From assembly GCF_009905375.1 (NCBI RefSeq), contig NC_133647.1:135031263-135095262 (forward strand): 64,000 nucleotides of DNA. Direction: 5' to 3'. Each line of letters starts with the position of its first letter. Within the stretch, counting starts at the first letter, position 1. Source of the stretch: Apium graveolens. Taxonomy: Eukaryota > Streptophyta > Magnoliopsida > Apiales > Apiaceae. Of the stretch, positions 58,169-64,000 are shown one piece after another. Under the pieces are notes generated by a model. That model saw only the letters and a list, made by a program, of their open reading frames with translations. It was not told the DNA's origin and did not search any database. The translations under genes were made by a program, and so were the position numbers.

Positions 58169-58440
58169 CTTTTCTTCTAGCGTCTATTTGTTGACAGAGG
58201 AATTTGGTAACAACAAATTTCAAGGTTCGTAGCCGGAAAAAAGATCTGTGACGGTGGTTCTTCGTCGGAAAACATGAACAGTAATCGTCAGATTTTATAA
58301 ACAGTGTTTGATGTTTGTGATTATTAGTGGATGAGATTGCTTAAGGTTAGTGGTGGCTCCTTTGCGCTCTCGCTTCTCACCCCTTGTAATTTACTTATGT
58401 ATCCCTATTTATAGGTGATAGGAAATAAAATAAACCCTGA
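58169..58440 (-). promoter_or_regulatory. Possible minus-strand promoter and leader
   Basis: On the minus strand CTATAAATAG (58425-58434) is followed by a leader rich in CA and CT. Beyond it, upstream, are ATGGGCTT and TTGGGCC motifs (complement of AAGCCCAT about 58490 and GGCCCAA about 58505), resembling plant site II elements. The same motifs also occur in LTRs, so the origin is open. Confidence 0.4.
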
Positions 58441-58652
58441 TTGTGTAATTAAAATTGCATTGATTGTATTAACATTGGACTGGCGGTTAAGCCCATTAGA
58501 GGAGGCCCAAGACCCTTGATAGGGTCCCAAAATAGCCTAGGAATATAATTGGTTAAGACCAGATACGGTCCAATAACGAAGCCCAATTGGAAAGGGCCCA
58601 AAACCCTGAATATTAATTAATTTCATAATTAATTAATAAAGGAAAAATCAAC
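58441..58652. other. Segment of uncertain origin before the Tat LTR
   Basis: No ORF. GGCCCAA/GGGCCC motifs and AATTAATT runs. It may be upstream sequence of the minus-strand candidate gene or the first part of the Tat LTR; the LTR start cannot be fixed without its 3' partner. Confidence 0.35.
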
Positions 58653-59014
58653 TGTTAAGATGAGTCCCAATGAGGATATAAATACTTGTAGATTAGCCCA
58701 CAAGGGACCTGATAGGATAAGGAATCAGTTTCCTACTTCCTAGGACTCCAAAGTCCATTCTAATTTTGAGACTTGCCCACCAAGTCTCCTAACCCAAGTC
58801 CAATTCAAGGACTCCCAACATCTATATAAGGGGCCTCACCCCAACAATCAGAACTACATTTTTGGCTTGATTCTCCAACTCACGGAGATACGTAGGCATC
58901 TAGTAAAGGAAGAGTTAAGCTACAAAACACGAGAGCAGCCATTGAAGGCCTTGAGCTCCCGAACCTTAGTAATAAATACAGCAATTAATATACCCTGAGT
59001 TTTTATCCATAATA
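58653..59014 (+). repeat. 5' LTR of Tat element (start uncertain)
   Basis: TATATAAG at 58823-58830, then a leader-like R/U5 with CGTAGGCATCTAGTAAAGG and the end TTTTTATCCATAATA at 59014. The usual terminal CA appears to have become TA. The start may be at 58653 (TGTTAAG) or earlier. Confidence 0.55.
58823..58830 (+). promoter_or_regulatory. LTR TATA box of Tat element
   Basis: TATATAAG followed by GGGCCTCACC; transcription would start about 30 bases downstream, near 58855. Confidence 0.6.
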
Positions 59015-59034
59015 TTTGGCGCTGTCTATGGGAC
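59015..59034 (+). other. Primer-binding site of Tat element
   Basis: TTTGGCGCTGTCTATGGGAC. The usual form in Tat elements is TGGCGCCGTCTGTGGGA; the two differences here are C to T and G to A. Confidence 0.85.
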
Positions 59035-59050
59035 AAGCACAACAACAACC

Positions 59051-59670
59051 ATGGCTAGAACAGGGAGAGGAAGCAGCGCCCTTGAAGGAGAAACACCAAC
59101 GGGGACGACCCAAGCGATTTCGTCAACAGTGGAGGTACCTCCGCATTCAACCTATGCCTCCACCCAAGGAGGAGCCCAGGTAGGGGAAACTGAACCTCAA
59201 CCTCAAGGGATGATTCCCCCTGCTCCTCAAGGGACGAATCCCCAATTTCAACAGCTACATACACCTATGAATTCTCGACCTGTTGGGTATGAGTATTCAA
59301 CTATTGTGACCACTAACCCCCCTTATGGGATGCCCCTTTACCCCGAGGTTGGAGGATGTGGACATGCTGGACGGATTGAAGCACGGGGGAAAACACCCCC
59401 TATATACAAGGTTTGGCTCCTATCCCGGAGGATCAGGAATTTTCTGGTCCTTATACTAAGAGAGACTCTGAATCTTCGGATGATGAAGTGGCCCCAAGAA
59501 GGAGACGTGCTGGCAAAGAGCCGATGCCTGATGGTAACCAACGTCCTAGGAGCACCCGAGGGACGAATCCCCAAGAAGTGCAGGTTAGAATTAGGGCTCA
59601 CGAGGCTGAGATTCAAAGGCTGAAGCGTGACTTGGAAGCGCACAAGGATGATAAGGAGAAGGAACTTTGA
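59051..59670 (+). pseudogene. gag: Gag N-terminal remnant of Tat element
   Basis: ATG 59051 (MARTGRGSSALEGETPTGTT). A Pro/Gln-rich N-terminus typical of Tat gag runs to about 59410, where the reading moves to another frame (LAPIPEDQEFSGPYTKRDSE) with a charged coiled segment (RIRAHEAEIQRLKRDLEAHK) ending at 59670. The capsid (retrotransposon gag) domain and zinc knuckle that should follow are missing: within about 30-100 bases the sequence is already in the region before protease. A short near-duplicate segment (CCAGTGATAAATGCAATC / CCTGTGATTAATACAATC, about 59724-59795) marks the junction. This copy cannot make particles. Confidence 0.8.
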
Positions 59671-59767
59671 TGATCGTAGGAGGGATCAAGACGATCAGGG
59701 GCAAAATCCCCAGCCAAGGGAACCAGTGATAAATGCAATCTTTAAAGGACCGTGACCCCGAGGGCCT

Positions 59768-61640
59768 GTGATTAATACAATCTCTAGAGGACCAACTGTT
59801 GCTGGGTTATCCAAGAACTCAAGGAAAGCATATACTAGAGAAGTCATGCATATTGTTGGGGAAGCCCCGAAGAGGGCCAGGACAGGAGTGACAATGGCAT
59901 TTGATGATTCTGACCCGGAGGGTGTGAAATTTCCTCATGATGACCCGCTGGTTATAACACCCATAATAGGGAACAACCCGGTGAATAGGGTCCTTGTAGA
60001 TAATGGTGCTTTAGTGGATATCTTGCTCCATGACACCTTTTTAAGGATGGGTTATAATGATTCTCAATTGACCCCAACTGATATGCTGATATATGGATTT
60101 ATAGGAGTGGAATGCCCCGTGAAAGGGATAATTAAGTTGCCAACAACCATAGGTCAGGAACCAAGGCAAGCAACACAAATGTTGGACTTTGTGGTGGTGA
60201 AGGCTGGTTCAACTTACAACGCGATTATGGGAAGAATAGGGATACATGCCTTCAAGACAGTCCCTTCTTCCTACCATTCAGTTATGAAGTTTCCCACCCA
60301 GAATGGGATTGGAGAAGAGAGAGGAGATCAAAAAATGGCAAGAAGTTGTTATGTGGCCTCTCTGAGGGCAGATGGAGTTGGGGGGGCAGGTACTTCCTAT
60401 TGAAGATCTGGATATCTGTGAGAATAATGAGAAAAGAGGGAAGCCAGCAGAAGACTTAGTATTGATTCCTTTAGCTCCCGAGGATCCTAAGAAAGTGACT
60501 TTTGTTGGAGCCATGCTAGAGGAGCCCCTTAGAGGGAAGTTGGTGAAATTTTTGCAAGAAAATAGTGATGTGTTTGCATGGTCGGCGGTTGATATGCCAG
60601 GCATAGACCCGGAACTGATTACTCACAAGCTGAATATGGATCCGAATCGGAGGACGGTGAAGCAAAAGAAAAGAAGCTTTGCTCCAGAGAGGCAAGAGGC
60701 TATTAAACAAGAAATGAAGAAGCTCTTAGAGGCTGGATTCATTGAGGGGATACAATTTCTAGAATGGTTAATAAACCTTGTGATGGTGAAGAAGGTCAAT
60801 GGAAAATGGAGAATGTGTGTGGATTTCACCGATTTGAATGATGCATGGCCCAAGGACTGTTTCTCATTGCCAAGGATAGATACATTAATAGATGCTACTG
60901 CTGGACATGAGATGTTGAGCTTCATGGATGGATTTAGTGGATACAATTAAATCAAGATGCACAAGGATGACATCCCAAAGGTATCATTCATCACTGACTT
61001 TGGTGTTTATTGTTATCTTGTTATGGTATTTGGTATCAAGAATGCAGGTGCCACCTATCAAAGGTTGGTAAATAAGATTTTTAAGGATCTTATTGGCAAG
61101 ACCATGGAAGTTTATATCGATGACATGTTAGTCAAGACTCTAGTAAAGACTGACCATATAATCCATTTGAGGGAAGCTTTTGAGGTCCTGTGATACCACA
61201 AGATGATGTTAAATCCTGCAAAGTGTGCTTTCGGTGTGGGATCTGGAAAGTTTTTAGGATTGATGGTCTCCAAGAGAGGAATTGAGGCCAATCCTGATAA
61301 AATAAAGGCAATCCTGAACATGGAGCCACCAAAAACTATCAAAGATGTTCAAAAGCTCACTTGAAAGGTTGCTGTATTGGGGCGATTCATCTCCAAGTCT
61401 GGGGATAAGTGCTTGTCGTTCTTCAAGTCCTTGAAGAAGGTTAAGGATTTCGTATGGAGTGAGGAAAGCCAGAAGGCATTCGAAGAATTAAAGAAATATA
61501 TGGCTCAGGCCCCGCTGTTAGCCAAGCCAACTCTGAATAAAGTTTTATACTTGTACTTGGCCGTTTCAGAAAATGCCTTGAGCGCTGTATTGGTTAAGGA
61601 GGAACTTAAAATCCAAGAAACCCGTATACTATGTTAGAAA
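59768..61640 (+). pseudogene. pol: Tat protease and reverse transcriptase
   Basis: Protease: VLVDNGALVDILLHD (about 59992-60036), with Asp-Asn-Gly in the active-site position. A frameshift lies in a 7-G run at 60380-60386. RT then reads through LDPNR-type linker, WRMCVDFTDLNDAWPKDCF (about 60809), AGHEMLSFMDGFSGYN, PKVSFITDFGVYCYLVMVFG and the catalytic YIDDMLVK (about 61114-61137), followed by the thumb and first RNase H (VLYLYLAVSENALSAVLV about 61545). Lesions: TAA 60948, TGA 61191, TGA 61362 and a one-base shift near 61622. All are single-base changes, so the copy is only moderately old. Confidence 0.9.
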
Positions 61641-63714
61641 AATTCTGCATGGAGCTGAGTTGAATTATTTAAATATTGAGAAGTTTGATTTAGCCTTGGT
61701 AATGGCTTCAAGAAAGTTGCGTCCTTACTTTCAGGCTCATCAAATTGAGGTGCTCACAAATCAGCCCCTGAGAAATATTATTCATAGTCCCAAGGCTAGT
61801 GGGAGGCTGATCAAGTGGGCAATAGAGTTGGGAGAATTTGACATCAAGTATAAGCCGCGAACGGCAATAAAAGCCCGGGCATTGGCTGACTTCGTGGTGG
61901 AATGTACCATACCCCTCCAAGAAGTCGGGGGGCAGGAAGATACTATACCTCAAGACAAGGAAGTTGATAAGGGGGACAAAGAAAAGGATGATAAGGAGAA
62001 GGAATATTGGGTTCTCTATTTTGATGGAGCATTAAAAACAAATTCAAGTGGAGCAGGGTTAGTTTTACAAAGCCCTGATGGGTTCTTGATTGAATACGCT
62101 ATGAAGTTAGACTTCCCAACCACAAATAATGAAGCGGAATATGAGGCTTTGATAGCCGGCCTCGGCCTAGCAGGGACACTAAGAATCAAGAACTTGAAGG
62201 TCTATGGAGACTCAAAGTTGGTCATATCCCAGGTGAAGGGAGAGTTTGAGGCAAGGGATGATACGATGGCTAAGTCTGTCCGCCTAGTAAGAGCTGTGAT
62301 GACCCAATTCGATGAATGCCATGTTGAGCACATCCCAAGGGAGGAAAATGCTAAGGCAGATGTATTATCAAAGTTTGCTTCATTTGAGATAAAGGAAAGT
62401 TCAGGAAGTGTATACTTCCACGTTCTGAAGACACGGGGCATTGATGTTAAGCTTGTAGCTCCTATAGGGCTGGGGACGTCATTGATAGATCCCATTAAGG
62501 CCCATATTCAAACTGGTTAATTACCAAATGATGTGATTGAATCCCGAAGGTTGGCTGTTCGAGCACTAAGATACTCCTTGATCGATGGGATTTTATATAA
62601 AAGATCTTATGTGGTTCCTTACTTAAGATATCTCAGGCGCGATGAGGCACGCTTTCCTCTTAAAGAAGTGCATGAAGGTATCTGTGGGCAAAACCTGGGG
62701 GGCAAAGCACTGGCTCATAAAATAACTCGTTTAGGCTTCTATTGGCCGGAGATGATGGCTGATGCCAAAGAGTATGTGAAGAAGTGTGATCGCTGTCAGA
62801 AACATGCACTTGTCGTTCGACAACCCCCCGAAATGCTAACCTCTATCAACTCTCCCATCCCCTTTGCCATGTGGGGAATGGATATACTTGGGCCTTTCCC
62901 CATGGCCACGGCACAAAGAAAGTTCTTGATTGTAGCCATTGATTATTTTACTAAATGGATTGAAGCCAAGCCTTTGGCCAAGATCATGACTAAGAAAGTT
63001 GCACAATTCCTGTGGGAAAATATCATGTGCCGGTATGGAATTCCCCGCATCCTAGTCACTGACAATGGAACACAGTTCAACAATGAGGAATTCAAGAAGT
63101 ATTGTGAGGAGAATGAAATTGAGTTACAATTTACCTCTGTGGCTCACCCGCAAGCCAATGGGCAAGCGGAAGTGGCAAATCGAATAATCCTGGATGGACT
63201 AAAGAAGAGGATCGAGAAGTCAAGAAATAACTCGGTGGATGAAATACTCCTGATTCTATGGGCCTATATGACTACTTGTAGAGTCACCATTGGAGCAACT
63301 TTCTTCATGTTAGCATATGGGGCAGAGGCAATTGTTCCTGTAGAGATATCACATTCGTCTCCTAGAATCCAGGCTTTTAATGCTGAAGAAAATGAGGAGG
63401 GGCAGAGATTAGCCCTGGATCTAATTGATGAAATACGAGATGAGGCACATGAAAAGATAGTGGAATATCAGAAAAAGGCTTCATTCTATTACAACCTAAG
63501 GGTTAAGGAAAGGTTCTTCAAGCAAGGAGACTTGGTTTTGAGGAAGGTGGAAGCTTCCGGTGTTGGGCCGAAAGGGAAACTTGCCCCAAATTGGGAAGGA
63601 CCATATAAAGTCAAAAGTGTTCAAGGAAGACGAACCTACAAGATGGAGACTATGAATGGTTTTGAAGTCCCAAGAACCTGGCACGCGCAGAACCTGAAGG
63701 TTTACTATGTGTAA
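61641..63714 (+). pseudogene. pol: Tat second RNase H and integrase
   Basis: The tether region (RPYFQAHQIEVLTNQPLRNI, about 61722) is followed by the archaeal-type RNase H: YFDGALKTNSSGAGLV (about 62020), NNEAEYEALIAG, VYGDSKLVISQ and ENAKADVLSKFA, giving the D-E-D-D set. A TAA at 62518-62520 separates it from integrase, which is open from 62533 to the TAA 63714. Integrase has the CDRCQKHA zinc half, but the second His of the HHCC domain is replaced (GQNLGG). The core D-D-E is WGMDILGPFP, VTDNGTQFNN and NGQAEVANR, and the GPYKVKSV C-terminal domain follows. It inserts cDNA into the host chromosome; the missing His would impair the zinc domain. Confidence 0.92.
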
Positions 63715-64000
63715 AAAGGTTGAGCACGATTCTCACTTGTCAAGATGAAAAGTAGGTTTAAAAGCACCTTGAAGCTTTGCTTGCTTAGGATTTTTATAAA
63801 TTTGATAGAAGATATGTTTTAGTTTTATCAGGATTGAACCATCTCGTGTAAGGTGTCAAAAGCACCAAGTTATAATGAAAAGCGTTCAATTTGATCTAGA
63901 TTACTAAATTGATATATTGTGAAGGATAAAACCAAGTTATAAACTTGAGTTTGGAAACTCGGAAAGCTGGGCTATGATTAAATAACTAAGCAAAATGAGT
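63715..64000 (+). other. Post-pol region of Tat element
   Basis: Non-coding sequence directly after the integrase stop, rich in GTTTAAAAGC and AAGTTATAA motifs. It leads towards the 3' LTR, which is outside the window. Confidence 0.6.

Larger units (their letters stand above)
58653..64000 (+). mobile_element. Ty3/gypsy Tat-lineage element, 3' end outside the window
   Basis: 5' LTR with TATA box, primer site of the TTTGGCGCYGTCTGTGGG type, gag remnant, protease, RT, RNase H, second (archaeal-type) RNase H and integrase in order. The two RNase H domains and the primer site are diagnostic of the Tat/Athila group, Tat branch. The 3' LTR lies beyond 64000. The start coordinate is a guess at TGTTAAGATG. 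Confidence 0.88.

Overview
This is 64 kb of plant (eudicot-type) nuclear DNA made almost entirely of nested LTR retrotransposons. It is AT-rich, with no operons or bacterial gene structure. Every long reading frame I can identify is a retrotransposon gag, protease, integrase, reverse transcriptase, RNase H or element-specific extra ORF. No intact host gene is visible; the only candidate is a possible 5' gene end on the minus strand near 58.1-58.4 kb. The species cannot be named from the sequence.

Layout. (1) 1-9982: a SIRE/Maximus-type Ty1/copia element (A, plus strand), entering inside pol and followed by a long spacer, a short accessory ORF, a decayed env-like ORF and the 3' LTR. (2) 9983-10513: unassigned. 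(3) 10514-14374: a relative in reverse orientation (C, 3' LTR plus decayed env-like region), cut by a 100-N assembly gap. (4) 14475-16050: decayed Ty3/gypsy pol (G1). (5) 16051-32345: an old copia element D. Its 5' LTR is split by a complete 12.3-kb SIRE-type element B (17141-29466, target duplication AATTA), and its gag is cut by the next element. (6) 32346-39834: element E, a gag-only copia element with two 1,317-bp LTRs that differ at about four positions. (7) 39835-44906: the 3' part of a Ty3/gypsy chromovirus (G2) ending in a 3.9-kb LTR, which abuts (8) 44907-58084: a related, older chromovirus copy (G3) with an interrupted 5' LTR, deleted internal region and 4.1-kb 3' LTR. (9) 58085-about 58440: possible minus-strand promoter and coding start. 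(10) about 58.65-64.0 kb: a Tat-lineage Ty3/gypsy element with protease, RT, two RNase H domains and integrase, but most of gag deleted.

How the parts relate. A, B, C and E belong to SIRE-like copia groups that carry extra coding capacity beyond gag-pol. In A and B the env-like frame lies 1.5-2.4 kb beyond the pol stop and is preceded by its own TATA-like sequence. A also carries an 81-codon ORF with its own TATA box that B lacks. B and E share a branch-point plus splice-acceptor-like motif exactly at the gag/protease junction. A and C face each other tail to tail, giving a large imperfect inverted repeat. E has nearly identical LTRs but no pol, so it was probably moved in trans; its two flanks come from different elements, which indicates LTR-LTR recombination or an assembly join.
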